A DNA stretch of 58,182 nt. It comes from Bacteroidota bacterium (GTDB lineage: Bacteria > Bacteroidota > Rhodothermia > Balneolales > Balneolaceae). Each line of letters opens with the position of its first letter. Position 1 is the first letter of the stretch. The notes below the pieces were generated by a model. The model made no database searches, had not been told where the DNA came from, and saw only the letters and a list, made by a program, of their open reading frames with translations. Positions 36,114-44,994 of this stretch are shown one piece after another. Location: contig JAAAOB010000146.1 in NCBI GenBank assembly GCA_009909035.1, forward strand, positions 1 to 58,182, written 5' to 3'. The translations under genes and the position numbers were made by a program.

Positions 36114-36750
36114 GAACGGTGGAGATGCCATCACCCAGGGTTGCGATTACATGGTCTCCCGCAGTAACGGGTGAAACCCCCTTTGGCGTGCCTGTAAAAA
36201 TGAGATCACCCGGAGAGAGTGTAAACTGTTTTGATAGATAGGAGATAATTTCCGCCGCAGAGAAGATCATCTGGTCCGTGCTGTCATGTTGCCTCACCTG
36301 ATCATTGACACGCAGGGAGATGGAGAGCTTTCCCGGGTCGATTGATTTGGTAAAAGGAGTGAAGTTGCCAACCGGCGCGAAGGTATCGAACCCTTTGCTC
36401 AGGGTCCATGGTTTTCCCTGCTGTTTTGCTTCGGTCTGCAGATCGCGGGCTGTAAAATCGATCCCGATTGCGAGACCTTTGACGACTGTCAGTGCATCCC
36501 CGGCCGCCAGGTTTTTTGCCTCAGTTCCAACCAGCAGCACCATTTCAGCTTCGTGATGCACATCCGTGGATTGCGGGGGAATCACAACGGTGCCGTTATC
36601 ATGCACGATACTGCTGCGGGGCTTTAAAAAAACCACGGGATCTTTTGTGCGGCTGCTTTTCATCTCTTCGATATGCTCCGCATAGTTTCTGCCGATACAG
36701 TAAACAGTTCCGTATGACAGGTCGGGAAAACCGGGAATTTGATAGGTCAT
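36097..36750 (-). CDS. Fumarylacetoacetate hydrolase family protein (acylpyruvase-like)
   Basis: A 217-residue FAH-fold enzyme, the compact form seen in acylpyruvases (FAHD1/YcgM type). Visible features are VYCIGRNYAEHI, the metal-binding HHEAEMVLLVG, GIDFTARDLQTEAKQQGKPWTLSKGFD, MIFSAAEIISYLS and DLIFTGTPKGV. It probably hydrolyses a short acylpyruvate or decarboxylates oxaloacetate, as its relatives do. It starts just beyond the rpmA terminator and overlaps the M23 gene at its end. Confidence 0.9.
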   Translation of the reverse strand: MTYQIPGFPDLSYGTVYCIGRNYAEHIEEMKSSRTKDPVVFLKPRSSIVHDNGTVVIPPQSTDVHHEAEMVLLVGTEAKNLAAGDALTVVKGLAIGIDFTARDLQTEAKQQGKPWTLSKGFDTFAPVGNFTPFTKSIDPGKLSISLRVNDQVRQHDSTDQMIFSAAEIISYLSKQFTLSPGDLIFTGTPKGVSPVTAGDHVIATLGDGISTVHVQIQ

Positions 36751-36761
36751 AGGCCGAACAT

Positions 36762-36796
36762 AAAAAAAGCCCCACCACCGGGGAGTGATGGGGCTT
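36762..36796 (-). terminator. Rho-independent terminator after rpmA
   Basis: On the minus strand AGCCCCATCAC and GTGGTGGGGCT form an 11-bp stem (one mismatch) around TCCCCG, followed by seven T. It lies about 20 bp after the L27 stop and separates the ribosomal genes from the FAH-M23 pair. Confidence 0.92.
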
Positions 36797-36814
36797 CAAA
36801 GTGATTAAAACGTG

Positions 36815-37072
36815 TTAGGCAATGGGTTCAACAGATACAAATTTCCGTCCGTTGCCTTTGCGCCTGAAATTTACTTTGCCGTCTTCAAGAGCAAAGAGAG
36901 TATCATCTCCGCCGCGGCCAACATTCACACCGGGGTGAAATTTCGTTCCGCGCTGGCGAACAATGATATTACCGGCCCGAACTACTTCGCCGCCATACTT
37001 CTTTACGCCCAGACGTTTCGATTCTGAGTCTCTTCCGTTTCTTGTTGAACCTTGTCCTTTCTTATGTGCCAT
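36815..37072 (-). CDS. rpmA: 50S ribosomal protein L27
   Basis: An 85-residue ribosomal protein near the peptidyl transferase centre. It starts [20 protein letters not shown], the standard N-terminus without the cleavable extension found in Firmicutes, and continues with [21 protein letters not shown] and [11 protein letters not shown]. It lies 15 bp after rplU in the universal rplU-rpmA order. Confidence 0.98.
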   Translation of the reverse strand: MAHKKGQGSTRNGRDSESKRLGVKKYGGEVVRAGNIIVRQRGTKFHPGVNVGRGGDDTLFALEDGKVNFRRKGNGRKFVSVEPIA

Positions 37073-37087
37073 GTGTAAACTCCTTCG

Positions 37088-37396
37088 TTAAGAAATATTC
37101 TCAATTTTCAGCTGAGTAATCGGTTGCCTGTGCCCGTTTTTTACCCTGTATCCCTTCCGTCGCTTCTTTTTAAAGACGATAACTTTATCGCTCTTCAGGT
37201 TATCCATAACCGTAGCCGTAACGGTTGAACCTTCAACCGTTGGCTGGCCAATTTTGACATTTCCGTCATCATCCTTTACAAGTAAAACGTCTTCAAACGT
37301 GACGTTTTCATCTTCTGTTGCGAGCCGGTTAACAAAAATCGTTTGATCTTTCTCAACCTTATATTGATGCCCGCCTATTTTTACGATAGCGTACAT
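37088..37396 (-). CDS. rplU: 50S ribosomal protein L21
   Basis: A 102-residue ribosomal protein. Family motifs: [18 protein letters not shown] at the start, the central [21 protein letters not shown], and the C-terminal [21 protein letters not shown]. It is the first gene of the rplU-rpmA operon, and a good Bacteroidota-type promoter lies about 37 bp upstream. Confidence 0.98.
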   Translation of the reverse strand: MYAIVKIGGHQYKVEKDQTIFVNRLATEDENVTFEDVLLVKDDDGNVKIGQPTVEGSTVTATVMDNLKSDKVIVFKKKRRKGYRVKNGHRQPITQLKIENIS

Positions 37397-37432
37397 AGTT
37401 AAAATCCGTTATATTGCTTTTTTGATAGACGA

Positions 37433-37462
37433 GAAAGATAGGGTTTTTTGTTTTAATACAAA
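37433..37462 (-). promoter_or_regulatory. Bacteroidota-type promoter of rplU-rpmA
   Basis: On the minus strand TTTG is followed after 18 bases by TATCTTTC, closely matching the -33 TTTG / -7 TAnnTTTG pattern. The -7 box ends 36 bp before the L21 start codon. The -33 box sits in an A/T-rich tract. Confidence 0.55.
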
Positions 37463-37507
37463 AAAACTAAACATAACTTTTTTTAACCAAAAGAACCGGT
37501 CACGACC

Positions 37508-37711
37508 ATGAGCAAAGAACTTCCAGATCTTCACAGGCAGGCTTTCATTTATAAAAATTCAAAAAAGCTTCAGCACGACGGTGGGCGGGCATGGATTAAA
37601 GACTCTCAGCTACACGAGGCCCGGAAAGATGCAAATGGTAAATTATTGACAAAAGAGGACAAAAAGCTCAAGAAGCCCGGAAGTCCAGATGACAAAGTAA
37701 AATCGATTTGA
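37508..37711 (+). CDS. Small basic hypothetical protein
   Basis: A 67-residue, lysine-rich, soluble protein (LLTKEDKKLKKPGSPDDKVKSI at the C-terminus) that I do not recognise. There are no cysteines, no hydrophobic segment and no known motif. It is divergent from rplU with about 110 bp between. A nucleic-acid-associated role would fit its charge but is only a guess. Confidence 0.5.
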   Translation: MSKELPDLHRQAFIYKNSKKLQHDGGRAWIKDSQLHEARKDANGKLLTKEDKKLKKPGSPDDKVKSI

Positions 37712-37944
37712 CGAGCAGCTCAATGGGAGACCGCGCTGGTAGTTAAACCAGCCCTGAAGGTGCTTACGTTTTGGCCTCAGCGAAAATCTGCGAAAAGATT
37801 TCACCCTTTGATTGTTGACATGGAGAAACAATCTTGCTGCAGCCTTGAAGATCTGAAGATATCGTCAATATTAAATCTGTTTTAGACAACTGCGATCGGG
37901 AAACATCTAATTGTTGCAGGTAAAAAAAGAACAATCCATTTGAA

Positions 37945-38607
37945 CTAACTTGCCTTCCGTGCAGGCACCGACCGGTGAATACCGGTTTTATTTACATGGC
38001 CGATATATTTACCGATAATGCGGACCTCCTCAAATACATCGGGCTCCACGATAATGTCATCATACTCTTCGTTGGCCGGCTCAAGCCTGAGGCCATCTTT
38101 CCCGTAATATATTCGTTTCAGGCTGGTTTCACCGTCATAAAGAACAGCCCCTATATCTCCATCCTTTACATCACTATCCATCAGCAGAACAAAATCGCCG
38201 TCATAAATCCCGGCATCTTTCATGCTCATTCCGGACACGCGCAGTGCGAACAGGCTGTCAATATTTGGAAAGAGGGTTTCAAGAGTGATCTCGCCCAGGT
38301 CAGATTCCACCGCTTCCTGCAGATATCCCGCCGCGATCAATCCCTTCACGGGTATTCCGCCTCCTTTCTTATCGCCGATGAGCTCTCCAAACTCGGGATG
38401 AATATCGTACTCATCATCTTCCCCTTTAATCAGGTACCCCTTCTTTAAAAGAGCCTGGATATTTTGAGTTACACTGTTGGGGGATTTATAGTTAAATTGA
38501 TCCGATATCTCACGATACGTGGGCCAGATATCATCGTGCTCTTTTTTATAGTCGGTGATATAGTCAAAAAACTCTTTCTGCTTACGGGTTAACTGTGCGT
38601 GATCCAT
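37945..38607 (-). CDS. lexA: LexA repressor
   Basis: A 220-residue SOS repressor. The N-terminal winged helix is LTRKQKEFFDYITDY ... WPTYREISDQFNYKSPNSVTQNIQALLKKGYL. The self-cleavage site is in GLIAAGYLQEA (Ala93-Gly94). The catalytic dyad is Ser128 in SGMSMKDAGI and Lys164 in ETSLKRIYY. Activated RecA triggers cleavage and releases damage-response genes. It is divergent from the cyclophilin gene, with 75 bp between. I could not identify an operator with confidence, although the AT-rich intergenic region is a reasonable place for autoregulation. Confidence 0.94.
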   Translation of the reverse strand: MDHAQLTRKQKEFFDYITDYKKEHDDIWPTYREISDQFNYKSPNSVTQNIQALLKKGYLIKGEDDEYDIHPEFGELIGDKKGGGIPVKGLIAAGYLQEAVESDLGEITLETLFPNIDSLFALRVSGMSMKDAGIYDGDFVLLMDSDVKDGDIGAVLYDGETSLKRIYYGKDGLRLEPANEEYDDIIVEPDVFEEVRIIGKYIGHVNKTGIHRSVPARKAS

Positions 38608-38682
38608 AGAGGTATTGATTTATGTATGATATATGTGTAATAAACGAATAAGAATCGATAAATACAACGACAGACTACAATT

Positions 38683-40614
38683 ATGACTTCCCGATCATCC
38701 CGGCTCCTTCTTTTGTTCTTACTGATGGCTGCATCATCATGCAGGAGCGATGAAGCGGTTTACACGAATGATGTAATACTTGAGAACTACCCGAAGATCG
38801 CGGCATTCATTGTTGCCCGTGATGCCTCCGCTTTGCTGGAGTTTGCGGATCACGCCGATGCCGACGTACGCAGTTTGAGCTGGCGGGCGCTGGCCAAATC
38901 CCCGATCAGCCGTCCGGATTCGCTGGTAGAACTCGTAATATCTGTAAATGAACATGCGGCGTGGTTTGGCCTCAGTACGCATGAGCTTTCAGAGAAAAGC
39001 AAACAACGATTTCGGAATGTCATAAGGGCAAACCCAAATCGGTACATGCACGCATGTGAGGTGTTGAAGCGGCAGGGGGAAGAGCCGGACCTGGTGCTAC
39101 TTCTTGAAACATTGGCTGAGCTGCAAGATCCCGGGTTGTGTTCAGCGGCGGCCGGAGCTGTCCTGGCATCTGTTGACGTGTCGGATACAACAGCTCATAC
39201 GGCCATCAATGCTGCGTTTGCTGACAACAGGCCAGAGGTGCGAAGAAATCTTCTTTACGGAATCTACAGAACGCCTCTTAACCGCCCGTCCATTGGCAGC
39301 GATGCGTGGAACCGGCTGTCTGATGCATGGGCTGACCACGGGATCGGGCGTGAACCGGCCACCGATCAATATATGGTGGGTATTCTTGGCAGCGAGGGGG
39401 CAACACGGTTTACAGAACACGTTTCGTTCCCCGGGGATGTTAATGACCAGCAGCTTACGGCAGAAGTGATTCGGTCGATTGACTTTAGTGATTACTCCCG
39501 GTCGCTTGTCAAGAAGCTTTTATCGGACAAACATCCGCCAGTTGTGACCGAAACGCTCGAACGGCTACAACATGCGGATACTCTTGACGGTCCACTTTCT
39601 GAGCTTATCTACGAAAATCAAGTACAGCTGAGTCGAGATGCCGCCGTGTTTGTTACAGCCTTTGAACTGCTTATGGACCATGGACGGGATTTGACCCCGT
39701 TGGCTGAAAAACTTGCGTTTATGTATGATGAAAATCCCTATCTGACCAACAGGTTCCTCACTATTTACAGAGACTATGAACCGCTGGGAGCATTTTTGGA
39801 CAGGGTAGAGCGGGCATTTCATTCCGGGGGTATTCGGGGCCTTCATGCAGCACAGGTACTCACTGAGGTTTGGATGGGGCGTGAAGATGATGCATTAAAG
39901 GATGATGTGCGGCGTATTCTGTACGATGCAGCGGAAGCAGGCAATGCAAGCGTCGTGTCGGGGCTGTCGGCATTGCTGGCAGACGAGCACCTGGTGCGGG
40001 AGAATGATTTAGACTGGCTTGCGGATCGTTATCAGGATGCTGTTGCTTCGGACAATCGTACAGCTGCCGCAACCTTTAAGCAAGCTCTTGAGACAAGATT
40101 TCCAGATCAGCATGGTGAGTTAGCCGAGCCTGATGCCCTGCCGTTCAAAACTCCCGATTGGGAACGATTATATGCACTGGGGACTCGCCCATACTGGCAC
40201 CTGCAGACAGAGAAAGGTGAGATAGTCATTCAGCTTGACCCGATCTCGGCACCATTCACGGTGTCATCCATCGACAGCCTGACGCGGGCCGGTGCCTACA
40301 ACAATGTGGCGTTCCACAGGGTCATACAAAACTTCGTTGCCCAGGGCGGAGATGTGGGGCGCGGAGACGGATTCGGGGGTCCGGGATACAGACTTCCCAC
40401 CGAGCCATCCATTCGATCGTTTGAACGGGGTGCCGTCGGTATTGCCAGTTCCGGAACCGACACGGAAGGCAGCCAGTACTTTATGATGCACCAGTGGAAA
40501 CCTCACCTCGATGCAGACTACACGCTATTTGGCGATGTTGTGCGCGGACTGGAAGTGATGGACAGGCTCCAGGTTGGAGACATGGTAAAAAAGGCGTCCA
40601 TTTCCATTCATTAA
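38683..40614 (+). CDS. Lipoprotein with HEAT-like repeats and a C-terminal cyclophilin domain
   Basis: A 643-residue predicted lipoprotein (lipobox ASSC, Cys20). Residues ~25-490 are helical and contain HEAT/ARM-like units (LEFADHADADVRSLSWRALAKSPI, LETLAELQDPGLCSAAAGAVL, AAFADNRPEVRRNLLYGIY). From about residue 504 a peptidyl-prolyl isomerase domain follows: YWHLQTEKGEIVIQLDPISAPFTV, NNVAFHRVIQNFVAQGGD, and AVGIASSGTDTEGSQYFMMHQWKPHLDADYTLFGDV. The FHR and QGGD residues of the cyclophilin active site are kept. It probably assists folding outside the cytoplasm, with the repeat region as client platform. Several HEAT-cyclophilin proteins exist in Bacteroidota. Confidence 0.87.
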   Translation: MTSRSSRLLLLFLLMAASSCRSDEAVYTNDVILENYPKIAAFIVARDASALLEFADHADADVRSLSWRALAKSPISRPDSLVELVISVNEHAAWFGLSTHELSEKSKQRFRNVIRANPNRYMHACEVLKRQGEEPDLVLLLETLAELQDPGLCSAAAGAVLASVDVSDTTAHTAINAAFADNRPEVRRNLLYGIYRTPLNRPSIGSDAWNRLSDAWADHGIGREPATDQYMVGILGSEGATRFTEHVSFPGDVNDQQLTAEVIRSIDFSDYSRSLVKKLLSDKHPPVVTETLERLQHADTLDGPLSELIYENQVQLSRDAAVFVTAFELLMDHGRDLTPLAEKLAFMYDENPYLTNRFLTIYRDYEPLGAFLDRVERAFHSGGIRGLHAAQVLTEVWMGREDDALKDDVRRILYDAAEAGNASVVSGLSALLADEHLVRENDLDWLADRYQDAVASDNRTAAATFKQALETRFPDQHGELAEPDALPFKTPDWERLYALGTRPYWHLQTEKGEIVIQLDPISAPFTVSSIDSLTRAGAYNNVAFHRVIQNFVAQGGDVGRGDGFGGPGYRLPTEPSIRSFERGAVGIASSGTDTEGSQYFMMHQWKPHLDADYTLFGDVVRGLEVMDRLQVGDMVKKASISIH

Positions 40615-40654
40615 CAGCATGTTTTTTAATCATTTGATCCGATCCGTCGTCGAC

Positions 40655-40678
40655 CCTGACGTTAAAACGTCAGGCTAC
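40655..40678 (-). repeat. REP-like element: GTAG tetranucleotide plus hairpin (copy 1)
   Basis: On the minus strand GTAGC stands immediately before a hairpin with arms CCTGACGTT and AACGTCAGG, 24 nt in all. The next minus-strand neighbour, AGTCCCGAACGGGACT at 40688-40703, is a second palindrome. GTAG beside an imperfect or perfect hairpin is the signature of REP sequences mobilised by RAYT transposases. Two more 24-nt elements of the same build are in this window. Confidence 0.6.
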
Positions 40679-40791
40679 AAAGCGGAGTCCCGTTCGGGAC
40701 TGAAGGATGGGATAGGTTGATGCCTGGTGGAAATGTGGACTGTACACTTGTTTACGTTGTTTGTAATTGACCTACTGAAATCCCCCTGTTT

Positions 40792-40817
40792 CCCCCTTTG
40801 GAAAAGGGGGACTTTTT
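40792..40817 (+). terminator. Terminator-like hairpin with T-run
   Basis: CCCCCTTT and AAAGGGGG pair perfectly around GGA, followed by ACTTTTT. It is about 180 bp after the cyclophilin stop, with a REP-like element in between, so assigning it to that gene is uncertain. It may be part of the repeat block. Confidence 0.45.
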
Positions 40818-40880
40818 GAGCCCATCATTTGAATACCAAAATCAGAATATTACATATAGTCTCGGAGAGACGACCGCTTT

Positions 40881-40904
40881 GTAGCCCGGCAATTCATTGC
40901 CGGG
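40881..40904 (+). repeat. REP-like element (copy 2)
   Basis: GTAGC is followed by CCGGCAA, TTCA and TTGCCGG, again 24 nt, and preceded by CGCTTT exactly as in copy 1. The two copies point away from each other about 200 bp apart. About 45 bp further on, the minus strand has another GTAGC followed by the small palindrome ATCCGCTTCGCGGAT, perhaps a degenerate partner. Confidence 0.6.
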
Positions 40905-41088
40905 TTTGGCCGACACCCCAAACCATGGAAATCCGCGAAGCGGATGGAACTCGCTACATATCGGCCAAAACGTTATGGGATCTATGTTTGTCGTTCAGTC
41001 CAACTTCAATACTTCAATACTAACCCGGGAATGATTTTGCATCCGGAAACCATTATGTTTAATGTTAAACAAATAAATAGTCAGATTT

Positions 41089-42126
41089 ATGGAATTAGGA
41101 CTTTACACATTCGTTGAAAACACCCCGGATGCAAACACAGGCCACACGCAGCACCCGTCAAGGCGTCTGCGGAATCTGATGGAGGAGATTGAGCTGGCCG
41201 ACCGCGCCGGGCTGGATCTGGTGGGTATCGGCGAGCACCATCGCCAGGAATATATCTCGTCGGCACCGTCCGTCATCCTTGCGGCCGCTGCGGCCCGAAC
41301 CGAACAAATCCGCCTTTCAAGTGCCGTAACGGTATTGGGATCGGAGGATCCGGTACGGGTTTTTCAGCAATTCTCCACGCTCGATCTGATTTCAAACGGA
41401 CGGGCTGAAATCATGGTGGGGCGGGGGTCTTTTATCGAATCCTTCCCGCTTTTTGGAAAAGACCTGGATGATTACGACGAACTGTTTGCCGAAAATCTTG
41501 AGCTTTTACTGAAACTTAGGGAGAATGAAACAATCAGCTGGAGCGGAAAGCACAGGGCGCCGATTCACAATCGGGGCGTCTATCCGCGGCCGGTGCAGGA
41601 TGAACTTCCGGTCTGGATTGCTGTGGGTGGTACGCCGCAATCTGCCTATCGTGCCGGAGCCCTGGGAATACCGATGGCGCTGGCCATCATTGGGGGAGAA
41701 CCGGCCAGGTTTAAACCTTTTGCCGACCTCCACAAGCGGGGAGCTAAGGACGCCGGGAATGACCGGCAGCCGCTCAGTATCAATTCACACGGGTTTATCG
41801 CGGATACCTCTCAGGAAGCGCACGATATTGCGTTCCCGGCATTTAAAATCCAGATGGATAAAATCGGCAGGGAGCGTGGATGGTCGCCCATGACCCGCGG
41901 GCAGTTCGAGGAGTCCACCACACTGCAGGGAGCAAATGCGGTTGGAAGTCCCGGCCAGGTGATCGAAAAGATCCTGCATCAGCACGAAATCTTTGGCCAC
42001 GACCGATTTTTGCTGCAGATGAGCGTAGGCAGTATCCCTCATGATAAACTGCTTAGATCCATTGAGCTTTTTGCAACAGAAGTGGCCCCGGCGGTTCGCA
42101 AAGAGCTGCAGGAGAGTAAAGCGTAA
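41089..42126 (+). CDS. LLM class flavin-dependent oxidoreductase (luciferase-like)
   Basis: A 345-residue TIM-barrel flavoprotein of the bacterial luciferase-like monooxygenase superfamily. Recognisable parts are [102 protein letters not shown] and the C-terminal [12 protein letters not shown]. Members use reduced FMN or F420; the FMN type is expected here. The substrate is unknown. It is a single gene, convergent with the ion-channel gene. Confidence 0.88.
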   Translation: MELGLYTFVENTPDANTGHTQHPSRRLRNLMEEIELADRAGLDLVGIGEHHRQEYISSAPSVILAAAAARTEQIRLSSAVTVLGSEDPVRVFQQFSTLDLISNGRAEIMVGRGSFIESFPLFGKDLDDYDELFAENLELLLKLRENETISWSGKHRAPIHNRGVYPRPVQDELPVWIAVGGTPQSAYRAGALGIPMALAIIGGEPARFKPFADLHKRGAKDAGNDRQPLSINSHGFIADTSQEAHDIAFPAFKIQMDKIGRERGWSPMTRGQFEESTTLQGANAVGSPGQVIEKILHQHEIFGHDRFLLQMSVGSIPHDKLLRSIELFATEVAPAVRKELQESKA

Positions 42127-42293
42127 CCGGGAGTCATTCAAATGGATTGATGTTCTCTACATCATCCATACATCGAAAATACGGATCCGGGAAACAGAAT
42201 GAACGACCCGGGGCAGAGCCCGCAGGTATCAACTAAAAACCCATAGCTGTGTTTTCAATTTTAGATTCAAGATCTACATGTAGATCAAACAGA

Positions 42294-43376
42294 TTACTCC
42301 CCCAAATAGCGTGTGGTTAGCTCTTTCCACTCGTCACTTGCTATATAATCCAGCAGAATCTGGTTCATCTCGTTGCGATACTCGGCGTTTCGCGGCAGGG
42401 CAATTCCGTAGTATTGATCATTAAATGTGTTGGGCAGTACAAATACATCATTCCGGAAATTCAGTTGTGAATAGTACTGAATGATGGGAGCATCATGGAC
42501 AAAAGCATCAATCTCATTGTTTTGAACTGCTGCTAAACCGGCTTCGATTGACGGGTATGTATTGGCCCTGATTCTTTCTTCTTCAAAGTAGTCGAGCGTG
42601 GCCGACTGCTGCAGGGCTCCAACCCTCACAAACGGCAAATCGGCAGGACCGCTGACTCGTGTATCGAGTTGTGTAACCGTGAGACTTGATGCGATGGAAG
42701 CGGTGAAGAACGATATAACGATGATCGCCGTAAACATCCAGATAAATCCAACAGCCCGGCCCCAGGGTGTACGGGGTGATTTGTCGCCATACCCCACGGT
42801 GGTCATGGTTACAGCGGCCCACCAAAAACCACTACCGATACCTTCGGCTGCCGATCCGCCAAACTCATCGCTGTTTTCTTTCCGTTCAAATATCCAGACC
42901 AGCCCGCCCCAGAACAGAAGCAGAAGAAAGAGGAGCAGCAGCACCCAAAGAAAGTCGAGAGAAAATATTGCCAGGAGCGACTGCCAGACTCCCACCGGTT
43001 GATAGGAGACGGCAATCCCGAGGCCGGTAACAAAAAACGGATGGGTAAAGTCAACCCTCTCTTCACGGGTTGAGGTTATGGTAAGAGCGGAGGCAGACGC
43101 AAGAAGAGATCCATCGGATGCACCGTCTATCAGGCCCTGGATGTTCCGTTCTTCATATCGGAAGTCGATATCCATTTCCCCGGCAATGTGATCCCAAAGC
43201 GCAATCGTAAGGCCACTGTACACACCCTCCGGTTCTTCTATGACAAACGGCGGAGCTACCCGGATTCCGATGACAGCCTCATCTGGTTGATCTTGTTGCT
43301 CGGTGGCAAACGCTGGAAACGACATGCCGGTAATCAGGCAGATGATGACAATCTGAAACAGTTTCTTTACACTCAT
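42294..43376 (-). CDS. Prokaryotic ionotropic glutamate receptor (GluR0-like ligand-gated K+ channel)
   Basis: A 360-residue membrane protein with a signal peptide (1-25). An SBP_bac_3-type ligand-binding lobe 1 (33-128) is followed by TM1 (~141-163), a pore loop with the potassium filter TVGYGD (193-198), TM2 (~208-233) and lobe 2 (248-358). This is the split-lobe arrangement of ionotropic glutamate receptors. The segment ALTITSTREERVDFTHPF matches the eukaryotic receptor motif, with Thr99 and Arg104 at the positions contacting the ligand's carboxylate. Asp295 stands where the amino group is bound. It should open a K+-selective pore when an amino acid binds in the periplasm. It is monocistronic and divergent from the CoA-transferase. 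Confidence 0.9.
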   Translation of the reverse strand: MSVKKLFQIVIICLITGMSFPAFATEQQDQPDEAVIGIRVAPPFVIEEPEGVYSGLTIALWDHIAGEMDIDFRYEERNIQGLIDGASDGSLLASASALTITSTREERVDFTHPFFVTGLGIAVSYQPVGVWQSLLAIFSLDFLWVLLLLFLLLLFWGGLVWIFERKENSDEFGGSAAEGIGSGFWWAAVTMTTVGYGDKSPRTPWGRAVGFIWMFTAIIVISFFTASIASSLTVTQLDTRVSGPADLPFVRVGALQQSATLDYFEEERIRANTYPSIEAGLAAVQNNEIDAFVHDAPIIQYYSQLNFRNDVFVLPNTFNDQYYGIALPRNAEYRNEMNQILLDYIASDEWKELTTRYLGE

Positions 43377-43713
43377 GAATATGTGATTTAGATAAATTTT
43401 CTACGTTTCGTTTCTAATGTAAATAAATGAGATCTAACCTGTAGAGATTTATCTGATCTACACAGAACCATGCTACATTTGATGAACAGGTGATTTCTAA
43501 AATATCGATCACCTCCGTTCGATGATTACATTATGGAGAAAAGAATACCACATAGAAAAACGAGAAACAGGGGGATGGTTGTCAGATTCTTAAGCAATCA
43601 GAATACAGCCCTCTCAATCTCTCCGCCCGTTGGCGGAAAACTTCTATTCTGATCTTTTTAAAATTGTATACATCAAACCGAGATTCACAATAAATGAACA
43701 AAACTGAAAAACC
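43377..43713. other. Divergent intergenic region between the receptor and CoA-transferase genes
   Basis: 337 bases with promoters expected at both ends. The only structure noted is the hairpin GGTGAT ... ATCACC around 43491-43513. No open frame or repeat from the other families is seen. Confidence 0.4.
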
Positions 43714-44985
43714 ATGAAAATTGTATCTGCAGATGAAGCCGTTAGCTATATTCAATCAAGAGAGCACATCTTTGTCCATACAGCCGCAGCAGCCCCGCAG
43801 CAGTTGGTCCATGCGTTAGCAAAACGACATCATGAACTGCGAAAGGTTCAGATCTTTCATCTGCATACGGAGGGAGAAGCCCCCTACACCCGTCCGGAGT
43901 ACGAAAAAAGCTTCAGCACGCATGTGTTCTTCACGGCAAAAAATGTTCGATCGGCGATGAAAACAGGCCAGGCCGATTATATTCCGGTATTCCTGAGCGA
44001 GGTTCCGCACTTGTTCAACCGTGGCATCATACATCTGAATGCAGCGATGGTGCAGGTAAGTCCGCCGGATAAACACGGGTTCTGCTCACTTGGAATTTCC
44101 GTGGATGGAACACGGGCAGCCATCATCAATGCCGATACGGTGATTGCACAAATCAACCCGAATATGCCCCGAACCCACGGTGACGGACTGATTCATCAGA
44201 GCGAGATCGACTATGGCGTGGAGGTGGATGATGAAATCCCGGAACATCACCCTGCGGAGCTGACGGACGTGGAGCTCAAAATCGGCCGCCACTGCGCCAG
44301 CCTGGTCGAAAACGGGGCGACGCTGCAGATGGGCATTGGCAGCATACCCGATGCGGTACTATCATCCCTGGAGAATCACAAAAACCTGGGCATTCATACT
44401 GAAATGTTTTCTGACGGTTTAATTCCGCTGATCCAGTCGGGAGTGGTAAACAACGCGAAGAAAAAGGTTCACCCCGGAAAAGTCGTAGGGTCGTTTGCGA
44501 TGGGAACCCGGAGACTGTATGACTACATGGATGATAACCCGCTGATCCAAATGCTCGACTGTGCCTACGTCAACGATACGGCCGTGATCCGGCGAAACCC
44601 TAAAGTGACGGCCATTAACAGCGCCATTGAGATTGATTTGACCGGTCAGGTGTGCGCCGATTCGATCGGAACCTACCAATATTCCGGTGTGGGCGGGCAG
44701 ATGGATTTTATCCGCGGGGCCTCGCTGTCTGAAGGCGGAAAACCGATCATAGCAATGCCCTCAACAACCGGGAAAGGGCAATCCAAGATTGTTCCGTTTC
44801 TGAAACAGGGAGCCGGCGTGGTTACCACCCGGGCCCACGTTCACTATATCGTTACAGAATACGGGGTGGCAAACCTTTACGGCCAAAGCCTGCACCGACG
44901 GGCCCGGGCCCTGATTGAGATTGCTCACCCCAACCACCGTGAAGAACTCGAACAAGCCGCGCACGAGCGGTATCGGGAGATGTGA
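43714..44985 (+). CDS. Acetyl-CoA hydrolase / 4-hydroxybutyrate CoA-transferase family protein
   Basis: A 423-residue class I CoA-transferase. Family features are LHTEGEAPYTRPEYEKSFSTHVFF, LNAAMVQVSPPDKHGFCSLGISVD, GATLQMGIGSIPDAVLSSL, IHTEMFSDGLIPLIQSG, GGQMDFIRGAS and the catalytic-glutamate segment IVTEYGVANLYGQS. It moves CoA between acetate and another acid, or hydrolyses acetyl-CoA; the partner acid cannot be told. It stands alone on the plus strand and is followed by a region of CTGACAG-type repeats. Confidence 0.9.
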   Translation: MKIVSADEAVSYIQSREHIFVHTAAAAPQQLVHALAKRHHELRKVQIFHLHTEGEAPYTRPEYEKSFSTHVFFTAKNVRSAMKTGQADYIPVFLSEVPHLFNRGIIHLNAAMVQVSPPDKHGFCSLGISVDGTRAAIINADTVIAQINPNMPRTHGDGLIHQSEIDYGVEVDDEIPEHHPAELTDVELKIGRHCASLVENGATLQMGIGSIPDAVLSSLENHKNLGIHTEMFSDGLIPLIQSGVVNNAKKKVHPGKVVGSFAMGTRRLYDYMDDNPLIQMLDCAYVNDTAVIRRNPKVTAINSAIEIDLTGQVCADSIGTYQYSGVGGQMDFIRGASLSEGGKPIIAMPSTTGKGQSKIVPFLKQGAGVVTTRAHVHYIVTEYGVANLYGQSLHRRARALIEIAHPNHREELEQAAHERYREM

Positions 44986-44994
44986 TGTCTCAAC

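Noticed and set aside
42271..42286. 16-bp palindrome GATCTACATGTAGATC between the LLM and receptor genes
   Set aside because: A single short palindrome with no second copy seen, no T-run and no clear link to either convergent gene.
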